Of a stretch of 64,000 bases of DNA, positions 17,411-26,634 are shown in pieces. The DNA lies in assembly GCA_030524225.1 (NCBI GenBank), contig JAUNGV010000004.1, positions 16,796 to 80,795 on the forward strand. Reading direction: 5' to 3'. Positions within the stretch are counted from its first letter, which is position 1; each line of letters begins with the position of its first letter. The notes under the pieces were generated by a model. It made no database searches. It saw only the letters and a program-made list of their open reading frames with translations, and was not told the DNA's origin. The stretch comes from Eubacteriales bacterium. GTDB taxonomy: Bacteria > Bacillota > Clostridia > Lachnospirales > Lachnospiraceae. The position numbers and the translations under genes were made by a program.

Positions 17411-17440
17411 AAAAGATTGACGGATCTGTCAATCTTTTTT
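17411..17440 (+). terminator. Bidirectional-looking terminator hairpin
   Basis: An 11-bp stem AAAAGATTGAC/GTCAATCTTTT with a 6-base loop is followed by T-rich sequence. It stands between the toxin-antitoxin pair (reading away) and the glycoside operon, so it could insulate the operon or act in its leader as an attenuator. The rest of 17113-17569 shows nothing recognisable. Confidence 0.6.
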
Positions 17441-17569
17441 ATGATGGAGGAAGACCGTGAACGTACACGCAAAAAATGCGTGTGACACAGACGGGAAAGC
17501 GGACGAGTGGATTTCGTGCGGGTTTCCCGGGACGGCCGGAGCGTGGAATGCGCCGGTATGGAGGTGGCT

Positions 17570-19654
17570 ATGAGAGCAACAAAGGAGTATCGTCTCTCAA
17601 TGACGGACGAGGCGAAGAAGATCGTGGATCAGCTCTCTCTGGAACAGAAGGTGTGGCTCATGAGCGGCAACATCGACATCACGAAGATGAGCCGGGATGA
17701 GCTGATGGCCATGATGGGGGACATGACGAGCGACGAGAATCACTACAATGTCGTTCCGTATGCGGCGGGAGGAATCGAGGAGCAGAACCTGCCGCCGATG
17801 CTGTTCGTGGACGGCCCGCGGGGCGTCGTCTGCGGCAACGGACAGACGACATGCTTCCCTGTCTCGATGGCGAGAGGCGCGACGTTTGACACGGAGCTGG
17901 AGGAGAGAATCGGACACTGTATCGGCAAGGAGACGAGGGCGTTCGGCGGCAACCTGTTTGCCGGTGTGTGCATCAATCTTCCGTACAACCCCGGCTGGGG
18001 CAGAAGCCAGGAGACGTACGGGGAGGAATCCTTCCAGATCGGACAGATGGGCGCGGCGCTGGTGCGGGGCGTGCAGGACGAGGACGTCATGGCGTGTGTG
18101 AAGCACTATGCGTTCAATGATATGGAGAACGCGCGGTTCAAGTGCAGCGTGACCTGCGATCAGCGCACGGAGCAGGAGATCTATCTGCCGCACTTCAAGG
18201 ATTGTGTGGATGCGGGCGCGGCCAGCATTATGAGCTCGTACAACCGGTACAATGGTGTGCACTGCGGCCATCACAATTACCTGCTGAATCAGGTGCTCAA
18301 GAAGGAGTGGGATTTCGACGGCTTCGTGATGTCCGATTTCTGCTGGGGTGTCCGGGACACGGTGGAGGCGGCGAACGGCGGTCAGGATATGGAAATGATG
18401 TGGACGCAGCAGTTCGGCGATCGTCTCGTCAGGGCGGTGCAGGACGGATTTGTGCCGCAGGAGAAGATCGACGAGGCTGCGCTGCGTATTGTCCGTACGA
18501 TTCTGGCGTTTGACAGAGGGCACAAGGAATACGATATGTCCGTCGTCGGCTGTAAGGAGCACATCGCGCTGGCGAAGGAAGCGGCGCGCAAGGGCATTAC
18601 GCTGATTAAGAACGAGGGCGTTCTGCCGTTTGACAGAGGGAATGTCAGAAAACTCGCGCTGATCGGCAAACTGGCGAACAAGGCCAATATCGGCGACCAC
18701 GGTTCGAGCTGGGTGCGGCCCGCTTATGTGGTGACACCGGAGGAGGGATTGCGCAGAGCGAATGAGGACTGCGAGGTGATCTGGAACGACGGATCCGATC
18801 TGGAGAGCGCCAGAGCGCTGGCGCAGGAAGCGGACGCGGTGGTCTTTGTTGTCGGCTATAACCACGACGATGAGGGAGAGTTCGTCTCGGCGGAGCAGGC
18901 CAGCAATTACACCGGCGCGATGGGCGGCGACCGGAAGGAGAGTCTGGGACTGCACGAGGATGAGATCGCTCTGATCAGGGAGATCGGGCCGGTCAATGAG
19001 AAGTCTGCCGTCGTACTGATCGGCGGAAATATGATTATGATGACGGAGTGGTATGAGAGCGTCGGCGCGGTGCTGATGGCGTACTACCCGGGTATGGAAG
19101 GCGGAAGCGCGATCGCGGAGATCCTCTATGGAGACGTGAATCCCTCGGGCAAGCTCCCTTACGTCGTTCCTTACAAGGAATCGGATCTGCCGTATGTGGA
19201 CTGGGAGGCGACGGATCAGTATTACGAATATTACCACGGTTACACCAGACTGGAGAAAAACGGAATAGAACCGCTCGTACCCTACGGATTCGGCCTGAGC
19301 TACACGACGTTTGCAATCTCTGATCCGCAGGCGGAGCCGGACGGGGATGTGCTCCGGGTGCGCGCGAAGGTGTGCAATACCGGAGAGCGAGAGGGCGATG
19401 AGGTCGTTCAGGTCTATATCGGCTTTGAGAATTCAGCGGTAGACCGGCCGCGCAAGCAGCTCCGGGGCTTCCGGAGGGTGAGCCTGCAGCCGGGCGAGGA
19501 AAAGACGGTTGAGATCGAGGTCCCGCTGGAAAAACTCAAATATTACGATCCGACGCACCGCGTGTGGCGTCTGGAGCAGATGGAGTACACCGTCTATGTC
19601 GGCTCCAGCGCGGCGGCGGATGATCTGACGGCGACGAAGATCGCGATCGGATAA
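17570..19654 (+). CDS. Glycoside hydrolase family 3 (beta-glycosidase)
   Basis: 694-residue family 3 glycosidase, cytoplasmic (no signal peptide). The TIM-barrel domain contains FVDGPRGV, VKHYAFND, the catalytic nucleophile Asp256 in GFVMSDFCWG, then the alpha/beta sandwich (GITLIKNEGVLPF, YYPGMEGGSAIAEILYGDVNPSGKLP) and a fibronectin-III-like C-terminal domain (VCNTGEREGDEVVQVYI). The ATG at 17570 has GGAGG five bases upstream. The enzyme should release beta-linked sugars such as glucose or xylose from imported oligosaccharides; the exact sugar cannot be told. It starts an operon with a GPH symporter and a GH2 enzyme. Confidence 0.93.
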   Translation: MRATKEYRLSMTDEAKKIVDQLSLEQKVWLMSGNIDITKMSRDELMAMMGDMTSDENHYNVVPYAAGGIEEQNLPPMLFVDGPRGVVCGNGQTTCFPVSMARGATFDTELEERIGHCIGKETRAFGGNLFAGVCINLPYNPGWGRSQETYGEESFQIGQMGAALVRGVQDEDVMACVKHYAFNDMENARFKCSVTCDQRTEQEIYLPHFKDCVDAGAASIMSSYNRYNGVHCGHHNYLLNQVLKKEWDFDGFVMSDFCWGVRDTVEAANGGQDMEMMWTQQFGDRLVRAVQDGFVPQEKIDEAALRIVRTILAFDRGHKEYDMSVVGCKEHIALAKEAARKGITLIKNEGVLPFDRGNVRKLALIGKLANKANIGDHGSSWVRPAYVVTPEEGLRRANEDCEVIWNDGSDLESARALAQEADAVVFVVGYNHDDEGEFVSAEQASNYTGAMGGDRKESLGLHEDEIALIREIGPVNEKSAVVLIGGNMIMMTEWYESVGAVLMAYYPGMEGGSAIAEILYGDVNPSGKLPYVVPYKESDLPYVDWEATDQYYEYYHGYTRLEKNGIEPLVPYGFGLSYTTFAISDPQAEPDGDVLRVRAKVCNTGEREGDEVVQVYIGFENSAVDRPRKQLRGFRRVSLQPGEEKTVEIEVPLEKLKYYDPTHRVWRLEQMEYTVYVGSSAAADDLTATKIAIG

Positions 19655-19731
19655 CACGGAACCGGCACGAAGCAGTGTTCAAATCAAATCACAATACAAT
19701 AACATCAAATCAAGCAAGGGGGTTACAAATT

Positions 19732-21114
19732 GTGTCGCAACAGGAAAAGAAGTACTTGAAATGGTACAACAAAGTAGGCTACGGGGCGGGCGATCTGGCG
19801 GCGAACTGTATTTACGGTCTGGTGACAAGCTTCGTCATGATCTATCTGACGGACACCGTGGACCTGAATTCCGCCATCGTCGGTATTCTGATCATGTTCT
19901 CCAAGTTCGCGGACGGCATCACCGACGTGTTCTTCGGCAATATGATTGACAAGACGCGCAGCAAAATGGGTAAGGCGCGTCCGTGGATGTTCTGGTCTCA
20001 GATCGGCAACGTGATCTGCCTGATCGCAGTGTTCGCCGTGCCGATGGGCTGGGGCGACACGGCGCAGTACGCGTACTTCTTCATCGCCTACACCCTACTG
20101 AACGCGGTGTTCTACACGGCGAACAATATCGCATACGCGTCCCTGACTTCTCTGATCACGAAGAACAAGAACGAGCGTGTGCAGATGGGCTCCATTCGTT
20201 TCATGTTCTCGCTGGCGACGAATATCACGGTGGCATCCGTGACGGTCGGACTGGTCGGAACCCTTGGTGGCGGCGCAGCCGGCTGGAGAAATGTGGCGAT
20301 CCTGTACGCGGTGATCTCCCTGATCGTGAACACGATTTCCGTATTCTCTGTCAGAGAGCTGACGGATGCGGAACTCTCGGAGGGCATGAGCGCGAGCGAG
20401 CTCTCGGAGGAGAAACCGAGCTTCATGGAATCCTTAAAGCTCCTGCTTGCGAACAAGTACTTCCTGATGATCGCGGGCTTCTATATTCTGATGTATATCC
20501 AGACCGGTATCGCCAGCGTCGGAACGTACTGGTGCACCTATGTGCTGGGCAACGTCGGTATGCTGGGTGCATTCTCGGCGGCGCAGATGGGGCCGATGAT
20601 TATTGGTCTGTTCTTCACTCCGTTCTTGGTGAAGCGGTTTAAGGGAATGTATAAGCTGAATTTCTACGGCTATGTGGGCGCAGTCGTCTTCCGTGTCGGC
20701 TTTGTGATCGCGGGTCTCTCTCTGAATATTCCGCTGATGCTGGCCTGCTCGGCAATCGCGGGTCTGTGCACCAGCCCGGTGACCGGCGATATCAACGCCC
20801 TGATCTCTGAGACGGCGGAGTACACGGTGCGCACGAAGGGCAAGCACATTGAGGGCGCGATGTTCTCCTGCTCCTCGCTGGGTATTAAGGTCGGCGGCGG
20901 CGTCGGCACGGCGCTCTGCGGTATTCTGCTCGATCTGGGCGGCTATGTGAATGCGGCTCCGCAGCAGTCGGCTTCGGCGCTCGGCATGCTGAACTTCATG
21001 TATCTCTTCTTCCCGCTGATCTCGGTGGCGCTGGTCGCTGTCATCATGTACTTCTTAAAGGTAGAGAAGGCGAATGCGGACTGGGATGCGGAGCATGGTG
21101 TGAAGAAGGCATAA
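19732..21114 (+). CDS. GPH-family sugar/cation symporter
   Basis: 460-residue membrane transporter of the glycoside-pentoside-hexuronide:cation symporter family with about 12 hydrophobic segments. The family mark is the early loop KFADGITDVFFGNMIDKTRSKMGKARPW with conserved charged residues. The start is a GTG at 19732 preceded by AAGGGGG; there is no in-frame ATG near it. It imports a disaccharide or glycoside with Na+ or H+, presumably the substrate of the flanking GH3 and GH2 enzymes. Confidence 0.92.
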   Translation: MSQQEKKYLKWYNKVGYGAGDLAANCIYGLVTSFVMIYLTDTVDLNSAIVGILIMFSKFADGITDVFFGNMIDKTRSKMGKARPWMFWSQIGNVICLIAVFAVPMGWGDTAQYAYFFIAYTLLNAVFYTANNIAYASLTSLITKNKNERVQMGSIRFMFSLATNITVASVTVGLVGTLGGGAAGWRNVAILYAVISLIVNTISVFSVRELTDAELSEGMSASELSEEKPSFMESLKLLLANKYFLMIAGFYILMYIQTGIASVGTYWCTYVLGNVGMLGAFSAAQMGPMIIGLFFTPFLVKRFKGMYKLNFYGYVGAVVFRVGFVIAGLSLNIPLMLACSAIAGLCTSPVTGDINALISETAEYTVRTKGKHIEGAMFSCSSLGIKVGGGVGTALCGILLDLGGYVNAAPQQSASALGMLNFMYLFFPLISVALVAVIMYFLKVEKANADWDAEHGVKKA

Positions 21115-21156
21115 AAAGGTACCGGAAAAAGCAAAGACAGACGGTTGGAAACAGGA

Positions 21157-21317
21157 GAGAGTTGTGCCGGAGCGTCACAACTCTCAACGCAAATCTGAAA
21201 TTGACTGAGCGCAGTGAGGGATGCTTCCTGAACGTAGTTCAGGAAGAGGAGTCTTCGACGTGATGGCAATGGGAGGATCGCCCCGTCGCGCGAAAGCGCT
21301 CCGGATTGGAGAATAGT
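21157..21317 (+). promoter_or_regulatory. Leader RNA element (copy 2), before the GH2 gene
   Basis: A 10-bp stem GAGAGTTGTG/CACAACTCTC (21157-21166, 21176-21185) presents the loop CCGGAGCG (21167-21174), exactly complementary to CGCTCCGG at 21297-21304. A second hairpin CTTCCTGAAC/GTTCAGGAAG lies near 21223-21246; the copy at 36994 has CTTCTTGAAC/GTTCAAGAAG at the same place, a compensated base-pair change. The 3' CTCC can pair with the RBS GGAG (21308-21311). It sits between the symporter and GH2 genes of one operon. Confidence 0.72.
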
Positions 21318-23816
21318 ATGATTCGCAGCAAATGGAACAGCGACTGGCAGTTTACGAAGGGAGGCCCTTCTCTGCTCGGCTCGCTGATGGGACAGACCCA
21401 GGAGGTCGTGACGGTGCAGCTGCCCCACGACGCGATGATCCACGAGGAGCGCACGCCGGAGACCGGAAACGGGGCGCAGACAGGCTTCTATCCGGGCGGA
21501 GTCTATACGTACACGAAGAAGCTCTTTGCTCCCGGGGAGTGGAAAGAGCAGAGCGTCTTACTCGAGTTTGAGGGCGTCTATGAGTCGGCGATGGTCTATG
21601 TGAACGGCAATCTGGCGGGGACGCAGCTCTACGGGTACGGCAATTTCTATGTGACGCTGGATGATTTTCTGGAGTACGGGCAGGACAATGAGATTCAGGT
21701 GATCGCGAACAATGCGGCGGAGAGGAACACCCGCTGGTATTCCGGCAGCGGCATTTACCGGAATGTTAACCTTCTGGTGGGCAACCGCATCCACATTCCG
21801 GCAGATGGGGTAAAGATTACGACGCTGGAGGCGGCAGATGAAGAATCTGTCATCGAGATCGCCGTGCAGATCGCGAACCTGACGCGGGGTAGAGAGAAGA
21901 TTGCGGTGGAGACGACGATTCTCTTTGACGGAACGCCCGTCGCGCAGGACCGGGTGGGGGTCACGATGTTCCCGCAGGCAAGGGAGACGGTGCGTCAGTG
22001 CATCCATCTGCCCAAGGCCAGACTCTGGGACACGGAACACCCGGATCTGTATCAGTGTGAGGTCAGACTCTGCGCAGGGGAGGAGACGCTGGATCAGGCG
22101 AAGGAGAACTTCGGTATCCGCACGCTGACCCTCGACGCCGCGCGCGGTTTGCGCTTAAACGGCAGGCAGGTCAAGCTGCGCGGAACCTGCATTCACCATG
22201 ACAACGGTGTGATCGGGGCGGCGACGCTGGAGGCGGCGGAGGATCGCCGGTGCCGTCAGATGAAGGAGGCGGGCTTTAACAGCATCCGGAGCGCCCACCA
22301 TCCGATGAGCCGGGCGATGCTCGAGGCCTGCGACAGGCACGGCATGCTCGTTATGGATGAGCTGAGCGATATGTGGACGAAGCATAAGAACCCGAACGAT
22401 TACGCGCGCCATTTCCTTGAGCACGTGGACGAGGAGATCCGGCGTATCGTCGATAAGGACTACAATCACCCGTGCGTGGTGCTCTATTCCGCGGGCAACG
22501 AGATTCCGGATCTGGGAACGGCGCGGGGCGCGCAGATAAACCGCAGGATCTGCAATCTTTTCCATGAGCTGGACTGCACGCGCTTTACGACGAATGCGAT
22601 CAACGGCATGCTGGCACTGGGCGATAAGATGGGGCCGCTCGTTCAGGATCTGCTGGCGCAGGCCGAGGCGAAGAAGCAGGCGGCGCAGGCTGCCGGCGCG
22701 AAGGCGGGCGAGGAGAGAGCCGAGGAGGGTGCAAGCGCGCTCAACAGCATGATGGCGCTGATGGTCGGAGAGATGGCGGATGCGCTGGCTTGCCATCCGA
22801 TCATGACCGAGACCATCGAGGAGGCTTCCGAGTCGATGGACATCATCGGCATGAACTATCTGACGGGTCGTCACGAGATGGAAAAGGAGCTTCATCCGAA
22901 CAAGACGGTGCTCGGCACGGAGACATACCCGGCGGACATCGTGCGCCTCTGGGATATCGTGGAGAGAAACGACCATGTGCTCGGAGACTTCACCTGGACG
23001 GGGTACGATTATCTGGGTGAGGCGGGCTGCGGAATTTTCTATTACGACGGCACCCAGAATTTCAACGGTGTCTGGCCGGATCGGATCGCCTATATCGGCG
23101 ACATCAATCTGATCGGCACGCGCCGTCCGATCAGCTACCTGCGTGAGATCGTGTTCGGTCTGCGCAGAGCGCCGTACATCGCAGTGGAGCGGGTGGACCG
23201 GTACGGACAGCCCCACTCCCAGACGGCGTGGATGTTAAAAGACAATATCGCGAGCTGGACGTGGCCGGGCTATGAGGGCAAACCGGCGAAGGTCGACGTC
23301 TACAGCGAGGCGCAGGAGGTGGAGCTGCTCCTGAACGGCAAGTCGCTGGGCAGGAAACCGGCGGGGAAGGCGAACGGATTTACGGCTTCCTACGAGATGA
23401 CATACGAGCCGGGTGAGCTGACGGCAGTCAGCTACACGGACGGCGAGGAGACCGGACGTCATACGCTGCGGACCGCGCAGAGTGAGGTGGAACTGGCGGT
23501 GACCTGCGAGGGAGAGAGACTTGCGGCGGACGGCGAGGCACTGGCATTCGTTACGGCACGGCTTGTCGACCGGGATGGCGTCGCAAACGCATTTGCACAA
23601 AAGAGCGTTGCGGTCAGCGTCGAGGGAGCGGGCACTCTGCAGGGGTACGGCAGTGCGGATCCCCGCTCGGTGATCAGCTACGACGAGACGACCTGCGATA
23701 CGTTTGAGGGCGAGGTCATGGCGGTGGTGCGTGCCGGCAGGGAAGCGGGAGAGATCAAGGTCACGTTCCGCGCTGACGGCTGTGAGGATAAGAGTGTCGT
23801 GATCACGGTGGAGTAA
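21318..23816 (+). CDS. Glycoside hydrolase family 2 (beta-galactosidase-like)
   Basis: 832-residue cytoplasmic family 2 enzyme. Order: sugar-binding jelly roll (about 1-170, with RNTRWYSGSGIYRNV), immunoglobulin-like domain (170-270), TIM barrel with IRSAHHPMSR, acid/base Glu395 in SAGNEIPD and nucleophile Glu535 in GTETYPAD, then a DUF4982-type and a Big-like C-terminal domain. An Ala/Lys/Glu-rich insertion (about residues 448-478) interrupts the barrel. ATG at 21318 has GGAG six bases upstream. Likely cleaves beta-galactosides, beta-glucuronides or related; the family cannot be split further by eye. Confidence 0.92.
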   Translation: MIRSKWNSDWQFTKGGPSLLGSLMGQTQEVVTVQLPHDAMIHEERTPETGNGAQTGFYPGGVYTYTKKLFAPGEWKEQSVLLEFEGVYESAMVYVNGNLAGTQLYGYGNFYVTLDDFLEYGQDNEIQVIANNAAERNTRWYSGSGIYRNVNLLVGNRIHIPADGVKITTLEAADEESVIEIAVQIANLTRGREKIAVETTILFDGTPVAQDRVGVTMFPQARETVRQCIHLPKARLWDTEHPDLYQCEVRLCAGEETLDQAKENFGIRTLTLDAARGLRLNGRQVKLRGTCIHHDNGVIGAATLEAAEDRRCRQMKEAGFNSIRSAHHPMSRAMLEACDRHGMLVMDELSDMWTKHKNPNDYARHFLEHVDEEIRRIVDKDYNHPCVVLYSAGNEIPDLGTARGAQINRRICNLFHELDCTRFTTNAINGMLALGDKMGPLVQDLLAQAEAKKQAAQAAGAKAGEERAEEGASALNSMMALMVGEMADALACHPIMTETIEEASESMDIIGMNYLTGRHEMEKELHPNKTVLGTETYPADIVRLWDIVERNDHVLGDFTWTGYDYLGEAGCGIFYYDGTQNFNGVWPDRIAYIGDINLIGTRRPISYLREIVFGLRRAPYIAVERVDRYGQPHSQTAWMLKDNIASWTWPGYEGKPAKVDVYSEAQEVELLLNGKSLGRKPAGKANGFTASYEMTYEPGELTAVSYTDGEETGRHTLRTAQSEVELAVTCEGERLAADGEALAFVTARLVDRDGVANAFAQKSVAVSVEGAGTLQGYGSADPRSVISYDETTCDTFEGEVMAVVRAGREAGEIKVTFRADGCEDKSVVITVE

Positions 23817-23854
23817 GCAGGCAGATATAAGACAGACACAGGGCAGGCATAAGA

Positions 23855-23895
23855 CAGAAAGCGGCGGACAGCAAACAGCGGTTCGCCGCTTTCTG
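23855..23895 (+). terminator. Hairpin after the GH3-symporter-GH2 operon
   Basis: A 12-bp perfect stem CAGAAAGCGGCG/CGCCGCTTTCTG with a 17-base loop, 40 bases after the stop codon and followed by CTTTG only. Probable terminator. Confidence 0.6.
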
Positions 23896-24040
23896 CTTTG
23901 TGTGCGCGTTGCTTTCTGCGCGTAGGATCCGGTGACCGGCCTGCCATGCGGTCTGTTGCCTGTGCGGGAGATTCAGCGGTCCGCCTCCCGCAATTTTAAC
24001 GGAACTTTTACGCTGCGGCCCGTTTGTCTGCCTGTTTCGA

Positions 24041-24049
24041 TGATATAAT
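24041..24049 (+). promoter_or_regulatory. Extended -10 promoter of the hydrolase gene
   Basis: TGATATAAT matches an extended -10 box (TATAAT 24044-24049), giving a leader of about 145 bases. No clear -35. The rest of the 23896-24198 gap shows nothing recognisable. Confidence 0.5.
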
Positions 24050-24198
24050 AGGAAAATAAAAGAGACAAACACATCGCTGCGCGGGAGAATCCGGGCAGAT
24101 TGGGGACAGAACTGGAGCGGCGATGCGTGAAACAGCCGCTGAGGCAGGGGCAGGAACCGGTGTCGCAGCGGGGAACAGAACGGGAAAGGATGGTCGCT

Positions 24199-25149
24199 AT
24201 GCCGACGGAAAAAGACCCTAATATTGCCATTCATCTGGAGGCGGAGAGACGACTGGCCGCCCTGAAGAAGCTGGATCCGATCCGGCTCTTTGTCAAAAAG
24301 CAGGACGTGCTGGTGGAGGCGGGAGAGCATGATGTGCCGGTGCGCATCTTCTTTCCCTCGGACCGGGAACAGAAAGAGGGCGTGGAGGAGTACCGGGGCG
24401 GCGTTCTGCTCTTTCTGCACGGCGGCGGCTGGGTGACGGAGAGCGTGGACACCTATGAGAGGATCTGCAGCCTGATGGCCAGATCCACGGGGCAGCTGGT
24501 ACTCGCGGTGGAGTACAGAAGAGCGCCGGAGCACCGCTTCCCGGTCTCGCTGATGGACAGCTACGCGGCGGCGCGCGCCCTCTATGCGGGAGAGATCATG
24601 CCGCACATCAATCCGAAGGACATCACGCTGATTGGAGACAGCGCGGGAGGAAACCTGACAGCGGCTATGGTGCTGCTGGCCAGAGAGAAGAAAGAGTTCG
24701 TCCCGCGCCGCCAGATCCTGATCTATCCGGCGCTCTGGAACGATTACTCGGACGCCTCTCCCTACCCGTCGGTCAAGGAGAACAGGGAGAATCTGATCCT
24801 GTCCCAGAAAAAGCTCGTGAGTTATCTGGAACTTTACGCCCGGACGCCGCAGGACCGGCAGTCGCCGCTCTTTGCGCCGCTGCTGACAAAGGAGACGCTG
24901 CGGGATATGCCGGACACCCTGATCCTGACGGCGCAGAGAGATCCGCTGCGGGACGAGGGAGAGGCGTATGCAGTGCGGCTGCGGGAGGCGGGCAACCGGG
25001 TGTTTCTGCACAGGATCGAGGAGGCGCCCCACGGATTCTTCGCCCTCGGGCTCAAGCACATTTTCGTCGAGGAGAGTCTGGAGTATATCCGGAGCTTTCT
25101 GCGGTTTGAGGAGGAAGGCGAGGAGAAGGCAGTGATAGCGGGAGAGTAG
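24199..25149 (+). CDS. Alpha/beta hydrolase, HSL-type esterase/lipase
   Basis: 316-residue alpha/beta hydrolase of the hormone-sensitive-lipase group. The oxyanion motif is HGGGW, the nucleophile serine is in GDSAGG, and the acid and base are in RDPLRDE and PHGF near the C-terminus. ATG at 24199 is preferred because AAAGG lies nine bases upstream; the in-frame ATG at 24190 directly abuts it. Four bases separate its stop from the acyltransferase-like gene, so the two form an operon. It should hydrolyse small acyl esters; a role together with the acyltransferase in making or removing an acylated metabolite is inference. Confidence 0.9.
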   Translation: MPTEKDPNIAIHLEAERRLAALKKLDPIRLFVKKQDVLVEAGEHDVPVRIFFPSDREQKEGVEEYRGGVLLFLHGGGWVTESVDTYERICSLMARSTGQLVLAVEYRRAPEHRFPVSLMDSYAAARALYAGEIMPHINPKDITLIGDSAGGNLTAAMVLLAREKKEFVPRRQILIYPALWNDYSDASPYPSVKENRENLILSQKKLVSYLELYARTPQDRQSPLFAPLLTKETLRDMPDTLILTAQRDPLRDEGEAYAVRLREAGNRVFLHRIEEAPHGFFALGLKHIFVEESLEYIRSFLRFEEEGEEKAVIAGE

Positions 25150-25153
25150 ACAG

Positions 25154-26434
25154 ATGGCACAGCAGAAACGATTACACAGAAAACTGGACAATGTGGCGCT
25201 GGCGTTTCCGGCGGCGTCGGGCAAGATGGACAGCCGGGTATTCCGGATTTACTGTAAGCTGAACGAGGAGGTGGACAAGCGCCTTCTGCGGGAGGCTTTA
25301 AAGGCGACGGTGCAGAAATACCCGATGTTCCAGAGCGTCTTAAAGCGGGGAAACTTCTGGTATTATTTTGAAAAAACGGACACGGAGCCTGTGGTGCGGA
25401 CGGAGAAGAAGGGAACGGTCCCCTGCGAGCCGATTTATGAGAAGGAAGAGGAGACCGTGCTTTACCGGCTGACCTGCCGGGATCAGTACATCAATCTGGA
25501 GATTTTCCACGCGCTGACGGACGGGGCGGGAGCGGTGGCTTTTCTGCAGGACATCGTGCAGGGGTACCTGAGCCGTTCCCACGGCCTCGCGCAGGAGGAG
25601 ACGGAGCCCTCCCCGCTGGAGGAGCAGGAGGAGGACAGCTTTTTCCGGAATTACTCCGGGGAGAAGCAGGAGAAACTGACGCGAAAGAGCCGCGCGGCCT
25701 ATCAGATCGAGGGACACCGGATTGCCCAGAGCCAGATGCGTATTCTGGAGTGCACCCTGTCTGCGCAAAAACTTCTCGCCCAGACGAAGCAGAGAGGGGC
25801 GTCTGTCACGGAATACCTGACGGCGGTGGTGATCGAGGCGATTGGCAAGAGTATGTACGAGCGCCACGGCAAATATCTGAAAAAGCCTGTGACACTGATG
25901 ATTCCGGTGAATCTGCGGGGCTATTACCCGTCGAAGTCGATGTCCAACTTTTTCGGCTGGATGGAGATCGAGTACTCGTTCACCCAGGAGTCGTACTTCG
26001 GGGATATTCTGGAGCATGTGAAAAAGAGATTTGCGCAGGATCTGACGAAGGAACAGGTGGCGGCGAGAATGAACCATTACATCGGCATTGAGAAGCAGCC
26101 GCTCTTAAAGCTCGTGCCGCTGGGCGCCAAGGATTTCTTCTTAAAACTCGGTACGCAGCTGGGCAGCCGGAACGTCACGGCGGTCTTTTCGAATCTGGGC
26201 GTCATCCGGATGGCGCCGCAGTACCAGCCCTGTATCGACCGGTTCGGCGCGATCGCCAGCACAGACAAGATGCAGATGTGCGCCTGCTCTTTCGGAGACC
26301 GGTTTTATTTCAGTATCACCTCCAAATACCTGCACAGCGATATTCCCCACTATATCGTTGAGCGCCTGCGGGGTGACGGCATCGCGGTTTCAAGGTGCGG
26401 ATTGACAAATCCCTCCCCGCGTAGTAGGGTATAA
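25154..26434 (+). CDS. Condensation/acyltransferase-fold protein
   Basis: 426-residue protein of the CoA-dependent acyltransferase superfamily. The catalytic motif HALTDGA (HxxxDG) lies near residues 117-123, followed later by the long beta-rich region with MSNFFGWMEIEYSF, resembling alcohol acetyltransferase/condensation proteins. No carrier-protein or adenylation domain is present, so it is not a classical peptide synthetase module. It is translationally close to the esterase gene. The last ten residues (after RLRGDGIAV) look unlike the family and end in a short basic tail, possibly a changed C-terminus. Confidence 0.75.
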   Translation: MAQQKRLHRKLDNVALAFPAASGKMDSRVFRIYCKLNEEVDKRLLREALKATVQKYPMFQSVLKRGNFWYYFEKTDTEPVVRTEKKGTVPCEPIYEKEEETVLYRLTCRDQYINLEIFHALTDGAGAVAFLQDIVQGYLSRSHGLAQEETEPSPLEEQEEDSFFRNYSGEKQEKLTRKSRAAYQIEGHRIAQSQMRILECTLSAQKLLAQTKQRGASVTEYLTAVVIEAIGKSMYERHGKYLKKPVTLMIPVNLRGYYPSKSMSNFFGWMEIEYSFTQESYFGDILEHVKKRFAQDLTKEQVAARMNHYIGIEKQPLLKLVPLGAKDFFLKLGTQLGSRNVTAVFSNLGVIRMAPQYQPCIDRFGAIASTDKMQMCACSFGDRFYFSITSKYLHSDIPHYIVERLRGDGIAVSRCGLTNPSPRSRV

Positions 26435-26527
26435 AGCGTTGTAAAACAGACAAAATGCCGTGCAGAAGCGGCAGGTCATACACAAAACCGTTACGGATGT
26501 GGATTTTTTGAGACTCGCGCTACTTTT

Positions 26528-26570
26528 CGCCACACAACGACCCCGGAAGGGATCGCTGTGTGGCGTTTTT
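26528..26570 (+). terminator. Strong rho-independent terminator
   Basis: CGCCACACA...TGTGTGGCG stem of about 13 pairs followed by TTTTT ends the esterase/acyltransferase operon. Confidence 0.85.
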
Positions 26571-26634
26571 ACGCGGGCAGAGCCGCAACAAGAGCGGCGG
26601 AAAGGCGGGCTGAAAAGAAATGCAGGAAACATTT

